64,000 nucleotides of DNA from Moritella marina ATCC 15381 (GCF_008931805.1 NZ_CP044399.1:248001-312000); one strand, 5' to 3'. Positions 34,215-44,501 are shown, numbered from the stretch's first letter. Notes: generated by a model not told the origin, from the letters alone. Numbers and translations: made by a program.

Positions 34215-34637
34215 ATGAGAGCTAATATAAGACGTTATCAGCAAGTGAGTCGTGAAAGTGGTATTTCTACGGCTGATAATCATCAGGTTATTTTTATGTT
34301 GTTACAGGGATTGCTAGACTCTGTTGCTGTCGCAAAGGGCTGCATTTTACGCAAAGATATTGAAGGTAGAGCAAAAGCGATTAATAAATCAATTAATATT
34401 ACATCGGGTTTAATTGATGGTATTAACCATAAAATCCACCCTGAGATCGGTGAAAATTTTGATGCCCTATACCGTTATATCCAACTGCGTTTAAATGATG
34501 CGTCATTAGAGCAGTCGGTAGAGCCATTAGATGAAATTACGACGCTCGTGACACCGATTAAAGATGCGTGGCTAAATATCCCTCAAGCAGAAAAATTAAA
34601 AGCAGAGTCGATCCGTAATCAAGGTCGCGGTGCCTAA
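34215..34637 (+). CDS. fliS: flagellin export chaperone FliS
   Basis: FliS (140 residues) binds the C-terminus of flagellin in the cytoplasm and keeps it unpolymerised for export. It is a four-helix protein with FMLLQGLLDSVAVAKGCILR, GRAKAINKSINITSGLIDGI and NFDALYRYIQLRLNDASLEQ, matching the FliS consensus. TAGGT precedes the ATG. Its stop is 2 bases before the next gene, so translation is coupled. One FliS for three adjacent flagellins is normal. Confidence 0.93.
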   Translation: MRANIRRYQQVSRESGISTADNHQVIFMLLQGLLDSVAVAKGCILRKDIEGRAKAINKSINITSGLIDGINHKIHPEIGENFDALYRYIQLRLNDASLEQSVEPLDEITTLVTPIKDAWLNIPQAEKLKAESIRNQGRGA

Positions 34638-34639
34638 TC

Positions 34640-34957
34640 ATGGCTTGTACTGACGTTGAATTGATGGCTAATATTAAAGCGCTATCGGCAGATGCAAACG
34701 CCGCTATTAGTGCTGAAGAATTGACTCTGTGTGATGAACTTTTACTTCAACGTCAGTATTTAATTGAGCAATTAGTCGCGTTAGCTAACCCTGCTCAATG
34801 TCCTCGTTCACACGCTTTTTTATTGCATATTATGGCTGAAGATCAAACGCAAATTACGCGACTAAATACATTAAAGTCAGGCATTGAATCTCAACAAGTT
34901 ACCACTAAACGTAGGTCTAAATCGATTAATCGGTATCTTGCTATTAAACAGTTTTAG
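34640..34957 (+). CDS. FliT/FlaI-like flagellar chaperone
   Basis: A 105-residue helical protein directly after fliS. It has a helix-rich middle with TLCDELLLQRQYLIEQLVAL and a basic C-terminal end (TTKRRSKSINRYLAIKQF). Position after fliD-fliS, size and helix content match FliT (a chaperone of the FliD cap) or the Vibrio FlaI product. Primary sequence in this group is poorly conserved, so the assignment rests on context. The start ATG lies 2 bases after the fliS stop. Confidence 0.65.
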   Translation: MACTDVELMANIKALSADANAAISAEELTLCDELLLQRQYLIEQLVALANPAQCPRSHAFLLHIMAEDQTQITRLNTLKSGIESQQVTTKRRSKSINRYLAIKQF

Positions 34958-34966
34958 GTTGTTATT

Positions 34967-37078
34967 ATGAATCAATTAAACGTCGATATTGCAGCTCAGA
35001 TTGCTGCCTTAGAGTCACAGCAAGCACAGCGTAAAAAGCAGGTCAGTTTAGCATATGAAATCGATGCGATTCATGCTGCAACTCAGCCGAAAGTAGATCC
35101 TATTGCTTTATATGAAGCCAATATGCAGGCTTTTCAGGATTATATCCCTGATATTTATAACGTATTTATGACCTATCAACCAGCTAAATTCGAATTAGCA
35201 CAAGTGGATGAGTTGTTACACTTGGTTGATATCGATAATAACTTTGTACTGGGGGAAGAATATTTCCGTGATAGTTTGATTGATTTTGAACAATATCGTA
35301 TTAACCCTAAGATGGCTCGTCTTGATTTTATTAAAGAAGCTGATTCAGTCGCTGATTTTATTCATGTTAAATATTTGAACCAGTTAATTAGACTTTGGAG
35401 TGCTTCTCACGAGAAACATAAAGAAGAATTTATCTTACCTGAAGCAATCAATATGATGGTTTGCTTTGGTTTAGGCTTAGGTTATTTCTTACCTGAAATG
35501 CTCAGTAAACATAGCGTTAAACGCTTGTATATTTATGAACCTGAAAATGATTTTTTCTACGCGAGTTTATTTACGCTCGATTGGGCTGGCATTTTAAAAC
35601 AGCTTGATGAGGATGGCGGCAGCATTCATTTCTGCCTGGGTGCGAATGAAGATGAATTTTTTACTGATATCTCTAATGAGATGATGGCCAAAGGACGTTA
35701 TGATGCGACGTTTAACTTTTGCTACCAGCATTATCAAAGTGAACAAGTCAATAAGGCATTAGAAAAATTCAATGCCCAGAATTATCATATCGCATTTGGT
35801 CTGGGTTTTTTTGATGATTCATTATTAGCGTTAGCACATCAATACCATACCCTCAATAATCATATCCCTTTACTGGCAAAAACAACCCCTTTACCAGAGA
35901 GTGAGACACTACCGGTATTTATATTAGGTAATGGCCCATCGCTGGATGAACATATTGATTACATTATAGCGAACCGTGAAAAGGTCATTCTCGCGAGTTG
36001 TGGCACGACACTACGCGCCTTATATCAATATGGTATCAAACCTGATTTTCATCTGGAAATGGAGCGAACGAAACAAACCTATTCAGTATTAAAAACGATT
36101 GGTGATGATGAATACGTAAGATCGATACCCTTGTTAACATTAAATACGATCACACCTGATGTAACTGATTTATTTGATCGTCAGTTAATGGGCTTGAAAG
36201 CGGTGGAACCATCAACTTACATTCTTCAGAACGAAGAACTTGGCTTTGATAAGGATCGTTTGGCGTTATTAACATATTCAAACCCGACTGTTTCCAATCT
36301 TGCGCTTTCTTACTTTACCCAAATGGGTTTTAAAAACATTTACTTATTTGGTGTGGATCTTGGCTTTAGCGGTGAAGCGCATCACAGTAAGAAAAGTATT
36401 TATTATGATGATGCTGGTGATGATAAATTATTGTTTGATAAAAAAGCCTTGTCTGGTTTTGTTGCCCCCGGTAATCATGTAGACGAAGTTGAAACAACGA
36501 TGATTTTTCAAATGTCGGCAAAAGGGCTTGGTGAGTTATTAACTTTCCACCCAGATGTAAATTGCTATAACCTAGGTAACGGCATCAAAATTGACAATAC
36601 GATCCCAGCCTATACTGCAGACATTTCATTGCCTGATGTGGCATTGAATAAAGTCGAGTTAGTTGACCGTATGTTAGTGCACTATGCTTCAGATACCCGA
36701 GATTTGGCGGTGCAATACAGCGCGGTGTTAGCGCAAAACGTATTTGCAGACTTTGTTGATGAAATGCTCGCCTTAATAAAGCCGACGGTTGAAACGCGTT
36801 ATGATGCTCTGCAACAATTACATCAACAATTCATTTTGTTACACAGTAAATATGATACGCAACACTCATTTTTAGTTGAGATGTTACGCGGCACTATGCA
36901 GCACTGTCATGGGATGATAATTAAAGTATTATTGTTACCTGCTGATGCTGAAGTGGGGTTAGTCGCTTATCAACAGGCTATTGATATCTTCACTGCCTAC
37001 TTGGAAGAGGCGAAAGAAAAATACTTGCGCGAACTATTTAAAAAGGATAATACCCAATTAGCTAAAGACTGGAATTAA
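34967..37078 (+). CDS. motility accessory factor (Maf) glycosyltransferase
   Basis: This 703-residue protein has an N-terminal Maf domain (about 20-300) and a central MAF_flag10/DUF115 domain (about 310-500) with LPVFILGNGPSLDEHIDYII, VILASCGTTLRALYQYGIKP, DFHLEMERTKQ and IYLFGVDLGFSGEAHHSK. Proteins of this family transfer nonulosonic acids such as pseudaminic acid to flagellin in Aeromonas, Campylobacter and Clostridium. Position immediately behind the flagellins, cap and chaperones (9 bases after the fliT-like gene) supports filament glycosylation. No pse or neu sugar-biosynthesis genes are in the window. The DUF115 fold also occurs in pterin kinases, but the N-terminal Maf part makes that unlikely. 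Confidence 0.88.
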   Translation: MNQLNVDIAAQIAALESQQAQRKKQVSLAYEIDAIHAATQPKVDPIALYEANMQAFQDYIPDIYNVFMTYQPAKFELAQVDELLHLVDIDNNFVLGEEYFRDSLIDFEQYRINPKMARLDFIKEADSVADFIHVKYLNQLIRLWSASHEKHKEEFILPEAINMMVCFGLGLGYFLPEMLSKHSVKRLYIYEPENDFFYASLFTLDWAGILKQLDEDGGSIHFCLGANEDEFFTDISNEMMAKGRYDATFNFCYQHYQSEQVNKALEKFNAQNYHIAFGLGFFDDSLLALAHQYHTLNNHIPLLAKTTPLPESETLPVFILGNGPSLDEHIDYIIANREKVILASCGTTLRALYQYGIKPDFHLEMERTKQTYSVLKTIGDDEYVRSIPLLTLNTITPDVTDLFDRQLMGLKAVEPSTYILQNEELGFDKDRLALLTYSNPTVSNLALSYFTQMGFKNIYLFGVDLGFSGEAHHSKKSIYYDDAGDDKLLFDKKALSGFVAPGNHVDEVETTMIFQMSAKGLGELLTFHPDVNCYNLGNGIKIDNTIPAYTADISLPDVALNKVELVDRMLVHYASDTRDLAVQYSAVLAQNVFADFVDEMLALIKPTVETRYDALQQLHQQFILLHSKYDTQHSFLVEMLRGTMQHCHGMIIKVLLLPADAEVGLVAYQQAIDIFTAYLEEAKEKYLRELFKKDNTQLAKDWN

Positions 37079-37167
37079 GCTGTCGTGTAAAGAAGCTTAA
37101 AAATGATAAAACTGCATCTTGTCATAGTTTCGGTATATACTCATAAGCCATTCTAATCACTTGGCTT

Positions 37168-38355
37168 ATGATGAAAACTTATTTTTTAATTCCTTTTCTT
37201 GCATTACTATCAGCATTAACGCCGCTTGCTGTTGATATGTATTTACCGGCAATGCCAAGTATTGCCGGTGATTTCAATGTCTCTATTGAGATCATTCAAA
37301 CCACACTCAGTACCTACTTATTAGGCTTTGCCATTGGCCAACTCTTCTATGGCCCATTAGCGGATAGCTATGGTCGTAAGCCTGTGCTTATTTGCGGACT
37401 TGTCACGTATTTGATTGCCAGTATTGGCATTGTCTATGGTGATTCGATTGAACAATTTAAATGGTTACGATTACTGCAAGCTATCGGTGGCGGCGCTGCC
37501 TCTGTAGTTGTTAGCTCATTATTGCGCGATCTCTTTTCCGGCTCGATGTTTTCTAAAATGATGTCTTATGTCGTGCTATCAATGACACTTGCTCCTTTGG
37601 TCGCGCCGTTAATAGGTGCGCAGTTATTGGTGTGGTTTAGCTGGCCGAGTATTTTTGTTGCCTTGGCGATATTGACATCGATATGCTTGTTGGTGAGCTA
37701 TATTGGTATTAAAGAAACGTTGCCTAAAGAACGTCGTGTGGCCTTTAATTTACCGCAAGTATTTCGTAATTATGGACTTATTTTACGTAACCGTAAAGTA
37801 CTTGGCTTGATGCTATGTGGCGGGTTTAATGTTTCCGGCATGTTTGCTTTTTTAACCGCATCGCCGTTTGTTTATATAGAGTACTTTGGTATTGATGCAC
37901 AAGATTACGGTTATTTGTTTGCGTGTAATATTTTAGGCATGATGGTGGTGACTTGGATGAATGCTAAAATCGTCATGCGTTTTGGTTATCAGCAGATTTT
38001 ACGTGCGGGTATTATTATTAGCGCTGTGGTGTCGGTATTGTTTTGGTTGTTAAACATGAACCTGACATTTGGTTTAGCTGGATTAGTTGTTTCTACCGTT
38101 GCTTATATCTCGTTAATTAGCCTTATTGGTTCAAACGTGATGACAGGGGTATTGGCAGAATTCCCACATATATCCGGTACAGCATCGGCATTATCTGCCA
38201 CTATTCGCTTTGGTTTTGGCGCGATATCTGGACTCGTGATTAGTATATTACATGATGGCACGCCACTGCCTATGATTATGGTGATCAGCGGTTGTGGGAT
38301 CCTATCGTTTCTCAGCTATTTTATATTGACGGAAAGAGCAAATAAGGACAGTTAA
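37168..38355 (+). CDS. Bcr/CflA-family MFS drug exporter
   Basis: A 395-residue inner-membrane transporter of the major facilitator superfamily, with 12 predicted hydrophobic segments. Diagnostic sequences are LTPLAVDMYLPAMPSIAGDF after TM1, TTLSTYLLGFAIGQLFYGPL, the motif-A loop GPLADSYGRKPVLICGL, and LLQAIGGGAASVVVSSLLRD. These define the Bcr/CflA subfamily (bicyclomycin, sulfonamide or chloramphenicol export by drug/H+ antiport); actual substrate is unknown. There is no clear ribosome binding site before ATG 37168. Its stop overlaps the cinA start (TAATG), so the two are translationally coupled. Confidence 0.9.
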   Translation: MMKTYFLIPFLALLSALTPLAVDMYLPAMPSIAGDFNVSIEIIQTTLSTYLLGFAIGQLFYGPLADSYGRKPVLICGLVTYLIASIGIVYGDSIEQFKWLRLLQAIGGGAASVVVSSLLRDLFSGSMFSKMMSYVVLSMTLAPLVAPLIGAQLLVWFSWPSIFVALAILTSICLLVSYIGIKETLPKERRVAFNLPQVFRNYGLILRNRKVLGLMLCGGFNVSGMFAFLTASPFVYIEYFGIDAQDYGYLFACNILGMMVVTWMNAKIVMRFGYQQILRAGIIISAVVSVLFWLLNMNLTFGLAGLVVSTVAYISLISLIGSNVMTGVLAEFPHISGTASALSATIRFGFGAISGLVISILHDGTPLPMIMVISGCGILSFLSYFILTERANKDS

Positions 38356-39635
38356 TGCGTATTGAATTTATTAGTACTGGTGATGAAGTATTATCAGGTC
38401 AAATTGTCGACACCAATGCGGCGTGGATATCACAACAGTTTTTTGACCAAGGTCGAACGTTCACTCGTCGTCATACGGTTGCTGATGATTTAGCCTCGCT
38501 GATCGATATTATCACTGAAACCAGCCACCGTGCTGACGTGGTGATCATGAATGGTGGTTTAGGGCCGACATCTGACGATTTAAGTGCTGAGGCCGCCGCA
38601 AAAGCAATGGGTGTACCATTAACGTTATCGCAAGCATGGTACGACCATTTAGTCGCTAAATATGCAAAATCGAATCGTAGCCTATCTGTGAGTAATGAAA
38701 AACAAGCTTGGTTACCGCAAGGGAGTGAAGTGGTTGATAATCCAGTGGGTACGGCATGTGGTTTTAGCTTCAAGTTTAACCGCGCACGCTTTTATTTTAC
38801 GCCTGGTGTGCCAAGTGAATTTAAGCATATGGTAGCAGAGCAAATATTACCGGATATTCAACAACGTTTTGCGACGGTGAGCGTGCCGACTTTAATCAAA
38901 ATTAAAACCTTTGGTATTTCTGAATCGGTACTGAATGAGCAATTGCAGGCGTTAAACCTACCGGATTCAATTACCTTGGGTTTTAGAGTTGATTTTCCCA
39001 TGGTAGAAATCAAACTACTGTCGACTAACAGTGCTGATTTGCAGCAGGCAAGGGCACGAGTTGTTGCAGAAATAGCTGATTTCATTCTCTTTGAAGGTGA
39101 CTTTTCGTTTGCTGAATATTTGCAAAAAATGATGTTAGATAAAGGTAAGACCTTGTCGCTTGCAGAGTCATGTACTGGTGGCATGATAGCGAGTGAATTA
39201 ATTGCCGTAGCTGGTAGCTCCGGTTATCTCGATTCAAGCCATGTGACTTATAGCAATGAATCTAAAAGCCGTTTAGTGAATGTGAAACAAACGACACTGG
39301 CTAACCATGGTGCAGTATCAATCGAAGTTGCAGCCGAGATGGCTGAGGGCGCAATGCTCAATGCTGGTGTTGATTTTGGGATCGCGGTTTCAGGTATTGC
39401 TGGCCCTGGTGGCGGCAGTGATGAGAAACCGGTTGGTACGGTTGCTTTTGCATTGTCCAGTAAAACAGGGACTTATAGTCAGTTGTTATTTATCCCTCGT
39501 TGGAGCCGTCAAGGTATCCGTACGGTGGCGTTATATATCGCATTGGATATGTTGCGACGGGCGTTATTAGGATTAGATTTAGCGGCAGAGTTTGGTTCTG
39601 TAGAGCGCCGAGATGAACGTGTCGAGGAGAAATAA
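38355..39635 (+). CDS. cinA: CinA-family protein with nicotinamide-nucleotide amidase domain
   Basis: This 426-residue protein has an N-terminal MoCF_biosynth/COG1058 domain (about 1-170; IEFISTGDEVLSGQIVDTNA, VIMNGGLGPTSDDLSAEAAA) and a C-terminal PncC domain (about 255-415; LSLAESCTGGMIASELIAVA, GIAVSGIAGPGGGSDEKPVG) with the SCTGG active-site serine. The C-terminal domain deamidates nicotinamide mononucleotide in pyridine-nucleotide salvage; the N-terminal domain in other species hydrolyses ADP-ribose. In many relatives cinA is next to recA, but here it is not; it follows a drug exporter by a one-base overlap. It converges with the coiled-coil gene at 39741. Confidence 0.92.
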   Translation: MRIEFISTGDEVLSGQIVDTNAAWISQQFFDQGRTFTRRHTVADDLASLIDIITETSHRADVVIMNGGLGPTSDDLSAEAAAKAMGVPLTLSQAWYDHLVAKYAKSNRSLSVSNEKQAWLPQGSEVVDNPVGTACGFSFKFNRARFYFTPGVPSEFKHMVAEQILPDIQQRFATVSVPTLIKIKTFGISESVLNEQLQALNLPDSITLGFRVDFPMVEIKLLSTNSADLQQARARVVAEIADFILFEGDFSFAEYLQKMMLDKGKTLSLAESCTGGMIASELIAVAGSSGYLDSSHVTYSNESKSRLVNVKQTTLANHGAVSIEVAAEMAEGAMLNAGVDFGIAVSGIAGPGGGSDEKPVGTVAFALSSKTGTYSQLLFIPRWSRQGIRTVALYIALDMLRRALLGLDLAAEFGSVERRDERVEEK

Positions 39636-39671
39636 TATACCAGTAGATAAGAGGGGATTAGTCAGGTAATT

Positions 39672-39697
39672 ACGTTGTGATCGGGTGATCACAACGT
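39672..39697. terminator. inverted repeat between convergent genes
   Basis: ACGTTGTGATC (39672-39682) and GATCACAACGT (39687-39697) form a perfect 11-base stem with a 4-base loop between cinA and the leftward gene at 39741. It lacks T-runs but may act on both strands. Confidence 0.5.
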
Positions 39698-39740
39698 CTG
39701 CTATCTTCTTCGTTTTAAGCTGGAGCCTTATTCTTATTTG

Positions 39741-40514
39741 TTACCATTTTTGTTTTGGTTGGAACAATAAGTCTAATTCGTTCTTTTCATCTTCTTTTTC
39801 TTGGCGATCTTTTAAATCATCTGAAGATGCTTGCGTGAGCTGCTCATTAACGTCGTTAAGTAAAGACATTAAGGTTTGTTGTTTAGTCGTCAGCGCTTCA
39901 TTTTTATCATTGATATTGTTTAAGGTATCTATGCCTTTACGTAGCAATTGCTTACAAGAACCAAATTGACGCGTAGCACGCGCTTCGTAGGCTCGCTTTA
40001 ATAAGTTATCAATATTGACATTCAGCTGCATTAATTCAAGTTTACGATCTTCAATAACAAAGGTTTGAGTGTTTAGCTTACTTTTGGCATGCTCTGCACG
40101 TAATACCGCACGAATTTTTTTAATTTGTTGCAGTAATACAATCGCCTCTCGATCGGAATTTGGCGAGCGAAACATTTTTTCTTCACTTTGCCCAGGCGCT
40201 TCTTTTAATTGCGCCATTTGTGCTTTCACATTCGTCAAGCGCTGTCGTACTTGTGGTAAACTTGGATCCATGTGTAATGTCGCGGCAAGTGAGTCATGCA
40301 TACGGCTGTGCAGCACTAATGTAAGAACTTTACTGTACGGTAATGATGTGGCGTTGAGTAGCAATTCTTCAGTTTCTTGAATAACTTGTTTATGTTTGAT
40401 GATGATCTGACGTTTTTCAGTCTCGGCTTTACGTTTGAATTGTAAAATGATGTTATAGCCGATCACTAAAAAAAGTAGCACAGCAATGGCGATGACTATA
40501 AGGGTAAGCTTCAT
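39741..40514 (-). CDS. membrane-anchored coiled-coil protein of unknown function
   Basis: I do not recognise a named family. The 257-residue protein begins with one hydrophobic helix (about 3-24, TLIVIAIAVLLFLVIGYNII), followed by a basic stretch (FKRKAETEKRQ), which places the rest in the cytoplasm. The remainder is almost wholly alpha-helical and charged, with heptad-like segments near 30-50, 85-105, 120-170 and 190-230, and an acidic/basic tail (DLKDRQEKEDEKNELDLLFQ). It lies 56 bases downstream of the histidine kinase gene on the same strand and is probably cotranscribed, suggesting a membrane scaffold for the kinase; that is inference. Only one cysteine is present and there is no enzyme motif. 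Confidence 0.7.
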   Translation of the reverse strand: MKLTLIVIAIAVLLFLVIGYNIILQFKRKAETEKRQIIIKHKQVIQETEELLLNATSLPYSKVLTLVLHSRMHDSLAATLHMDPSLPQVRQRLTNVKAQMAQLKEAPGQSEEKMFRSPNSDREAIVLLQQIKKIRAVLRAEHAKSKLNTQTFVIEDRKLELMQLNVNIDNLLKRAYEARATRQFGSCKQLLRKGIDTLNNINDKNEALTTKQQTLMSLLNDVNEQLTQASSDDLKDRQEKEDEKNELDLLFQPKQKW

Positions 40515-40570
40515 TGTGTATATAAACCTAAATTTGCTGCGGTATTAAGATATTACTATAAATACCTTAG

Positions 40571-41290
40571 TTAAGGTAGTATTAAGGTAAAAATGCCCCC
40601 ACCAAGTTCGCCTCCATTCTTTAGCAATATATGCCCTTTTTTACCTTTTATTACATGTGCATTAGCAATTAAACGGGCGAAATATAACCCTAACCCAGTA
40701 CGTCCTTGCTTACAGCTTAGCGCTGACATTGAGTTATGCTGGGCTTGTAACATGCTATCTGGGTAGCCATCACCGTTGTCGGCAATCTCTATTTCCAGTT
40801 GATTATTAACCTGGTTAGCTGTCACTAAGATCTTGCCCTTACTATAACGTAAGGCGTTGATAAAGACGTCTGATAATAAGTAACTAATTAAATTATAATC
40901 GCAGTACCAAGCAAGATCGGGGTCAATATTAACGTTAATCTCGATATCATGACTGTCACTGTACAGCTGATTCTTAATGCAAAATTCAGTGAAGTAATCA
41001 GCGATAAAACATTCCGCAATATTTAAGGGCAGTTGATCTTTTTCATCGCGATAGAGTGACAACACTTGAATTAATCCGCTGTTAAGCCGTAAAACTTCAT
41101 AGTGTAAATCAGCTAGTTTGGCTGTATCGGTTTGTTTATCTTGCTCGTTGCTACTATCTGCAGACATAGATTCAATGGATTGCAATAATAGGCATAATGA
41201 GTTTTTCATATCATGCACCGCAGATGTCAGGATCAGGGCATAATCAACTGTGTCTTTGCTTGGTTTAATGTTATCGTCTAATGGTGTCAT
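40571..41290 (-). CDS. soluble sensor histidine kinase
   Basis: This 239-residue protein has a dimerisation/phosphoacceptor helix with the H-box variant SAVHDMKNSLCLLLQSIESM (His near 30), and an HATPase domain with N-box NLISYLLSDVFINALRYSKG, G1 box IEIADNGDGYPDS and G2 box GRTGLGLYFARLIANAH. There is no transmembrane helix, PAS, GAF or HAMP domain, so it has no recognisable sensory input of its own. No response-regulator gene is nearby. It precedes the membrane coiled-coil gene on the same strand and diverges from cysB. It is probably half of a two-component pathway whose partner is elsewhere. Confidence 0.85.
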   Translation of the reverse strand: MTPLDDNIKPSKDTVDYALILTSAVHDMKNSLCLLLQSIESMSADSSNEQDKQTDTAKLADLHYEVLRLNSGLIQVLSLYRDEKDQLPLNIAECFIADYFTEFCIKNQLYSDSHDIEINVNIDPDLAWYCDYNLISYLLSDVFINALRYSKGKILVTANQVNNQLEIEIADNGDGYPDSMLQAQHNSMSALSCKQGRTGLGLYFARLIANAHVIKGKKGHILLKNGGELGGGIFTLILP

Positions 41291-41400
41291 GATATTTTGA
41301 CTGGCGTATAAAGTAATGATCCCTAGGATATCTTATTAACAAGAAATAACAGCATTCTGCTATTGTTTTGTTAGAATACAATTAATTATTTGGAATATAG

Positions 41401-42387
<987 letters not shown>

Positions 42388-42432
42388 CGAGTCGGCCGCT
42401 ATCACCAAACTGTTTATATCATCAGAGTTAAT

Positions 42433-42470
42433 ATACTCGGCTAAATGTCGTATTTAGCCGAGTGTATTTT
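42433..42470 (+). terminator. terminator of cysB
   Basis: ACTCGGCTAAAT (42435-42446) and ATTTAGCCGAGT (42452-42463) form a perfect 12-base stem with a 5-base loop, followed by GTATTTT. Confidence 0.8.
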
Positions 42471-42530
42471 AAGTGTTATTAAACATCATCTAATTCATCA
42501 GCATTTTATTAAAAACGAAGTAAGCATCGC

Positions 42531-44135
42531 TTAACTAATCATATCATCAGTCTGCTTGACTACTTTGACTATCCGTCTTTTACTGCTTTTCTGATGATCT
42601 TCTTTTTTTGTTAGCACTGGTTTTTTTGCTGTGTCGAGCACTACGGTCGAACAGGCATTATCGTTAATGACATTAATCAACTCATGCATGCTATTGGATA
42701 ATATATCATCTTTGTCTAGTCTTGCTATTTGTTCACTAACGATATCTATCGCACTATTCATGACAACTTGCTCTAGCTCAGTAAATGCATCATGGATGTA
42801 ATTCGATAACTTATTCAAATTGGGGAGGTTTGACCGGCAGGCAATCAAGCCGACATTAATATTATTCATATAACTGTATAAAGTGATATTAAGTGACATA
42901 CCGGGCGGTAAAGCTGAGAGCGGGAAACATTCTTGCATTTTGGCACCCATCATATACATAGGTTTACGTGGGCCTGGCACATTCGAGATCAGCACATTGC
43001 CGACGGGTGGCAAGACATTATCTAGATTCAATAATTCGCTTATCACCGCTAAACCTTGGCTGACAAGAGTATAACTGGTTAACGCTTCATCTGATAATAA
43101 AGTGGTTTCTTGTTTTAACTTGTTACAGGCCTCTTTAATTGCCATTAGCCGAGTAAGTGGTGTTGCACTACTGTGGGCAAGCTCAATCATGGTGATGGCG
43201 ATGCGGTTATTAGAGGTCGTGTCGTTTATATCACGTAGGCTCACCGGAATTTGCGCTGTGAGCGGTTGTTTAAGTTGGTAGTTAAGATCAGACAAATAGC
43301 GGTGTAACGCGATATCACAAATACAGACCACGACGTCATTAATCGTTGTCCCTGCTATTTTTCCTATATTTCTTACCCGTAATAGTGGCAGTATGCTGGT
43401 TGATGCTCGACGCGCGCGTTTTGGGCTGATTGAGAAAGGGGTTTTAGGTGAAGTAAATGGCGTGATGATATTCGCTTTATAGATATTCACGCCTTGTAAT
43501 ATTAACTTAGAACCAAGACCAAGTATTGATGGAATGGCGCGTACTTGTTTCGTTAATACTGCACTGCTTTGTTTTAATTTATTCACCATGCTCGCTTTGA
43601 CTTCAGTATCGGGCTGGTCACTCTCAAAACCTGTTTGAGTCCAAAATGCTTTTAACGATCCCTCGGCCTGTGGTGTTAAATAACTTAGCAGAATGCTATT
43701 GGCTTTAACGCCGTCAGTAAATGCATGGTGCATTTTAAGGTAGACGGCAAATTGGTCGTTAGCAAGCCCTGAAATTAAATGCATTTCCCATAATGGCCGG
43801 TTTCGATCCATCAGATTTGAGTGAGCGTGCTCTATGTATTCAAGCAATTGCTCTCTGTCGCCAGCGTTGGGTAGGCGGACCTGGCGAACATGGTAATCTA
43901 GGTCAATATGGTCATCCTCTTGCCAATACATTAATCCAGAATAGGCTGTATGTAGTTTGTAATTAAATGGTTTTTCTATTTGGGTAAACTGCATTAGTTG
44001 TTGATAAAGATCTTCACCATAATCGCCTTGATAGTTATCTGGTATATCAAAAACTTGCATTGCAGCAACATGATTTGGGCGTGATACCGTTTCGCAATAC
44101 AGAAATCCCATGTCGGGTAGAGTGAGTGCTTTCAT
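42531..44135 (-). CDS. wax ester synthase/diacylglycerol acyltransferase-like protein with extended C-terminus
   Basis: This 534-residue protein belongs to the WS/DGAT (AtfA) family, which joins acyl-CoA to fatty alcohols or diacylglycerol to store wax esters or triacylglycerol. The catalytic motif HHxxxDG is present as KMHHAFTDGVKA (about 135), with PLWEMHLISG before it, INDVVVCICDIALHRYL in the middle and VLISNVPGPRKPMYM towards the end of the conserved part. AtfA homologues are about 455-475 residues; the last 60-70 here are extra, ending in a Lys/Arg/Ser-rich tail (KSSKRRIVKVVKQ). ATG 44135 follows AGGGA and is preferred to ATG 44150. It is isolated between cysB and sdaA, both unrelated. 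Confidence 0.87.
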   Translation of the reverse strand: MKALTLPDMGFLYCETVSRPNHVAAMQVFDIPDNYQGDYGEDLYQQLMQFTQIEKPFNYKLHTAYSGLMYWQEDDHIDLDYHVRQVRLPNAGDREQLLEYIEHAHSNLMDRNRPLWEMHLISGLANDQFAVYLKMHHAFTDGVKANSILLSYLTPQAEGSLKAFWTQTGFESDQPDTEVKASMVNKLKQSSAVLTKQVRAIPSILGLGSKLILQGVNIYKANIITPFTSPKTPFSISPKRARRASTSILPLLRVRNIGKIAGTTINDVVVCICDIALHRYLSDLNYQLKQPLTAQIPVSLRDINDTTSNNRIAITMIELAHSSATPLTRLMAIKEACNKLKQETTLLSDEALTSYTLVSQGLAVISELLNLDNVLPPVGNVLISNVPGPRKPMYMMGAKMQECFPLSALPPGMSLNITLYSYMNNINVGLIACRSNLPNLNKLSNYIHDAFTELEQVVMNSAIDIVSEQIARLDKDDILSNSMHELINVINDNACSTVVLDTAKKPVLTKKEDHQKSSKRRIVKVVKQTDDMIS

Positions 44136-44501
44136 TAATATTTCCCTCATATTTGCAGAGCGGACAGCTGGTTACGTCGTGCGATAAAATAGAATAAGTG
44201 ACCTAATGGTGAGTAGAGAATAATTAACTCGCAAAGTCATCAGGGTGATGGCTATTCACTGCTATTTACACCTTAAAGTATGAGGTTTTTTATCAGAGGT
44301 TACTGCACATGGAGATAAATCTTTAATCAAAGGAGTGAGGGGGTTGTAATGCCTGTTATAGGGTAGTTTAAAGTTAAGTCGGTGTATTATTACGGGGATA
44401 TAAAATATTGCTGCGGATATAAAAAAGCCAGCATTGTGACGGGCACATTCTGGCTTTTATTTGTTCTGTACCTAAATAATTTTATCTAGGCTTAGGACAG
44501 G
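44136..44501. other. region between the acyltransferase and second sdaA
   Basis: The acyltransferase promoter must lie here on the minus strand. The only clear structure is the sdaA terminator near 44421-44458. There is no open frame with a start and ribosome binding site worth naming. Confidence 0.6.
44421..44458 (-). terminator. intrinsic terminator of the second sdaA
   Basis: On the minus strand AAAAGCCAG (from 44458) pairs with CTGGCTTTT, with further pairing inside, and ends in T6 (complement of 44421-44426). It lies 43 bases after the sdaA stop. Confidence 0.8.
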
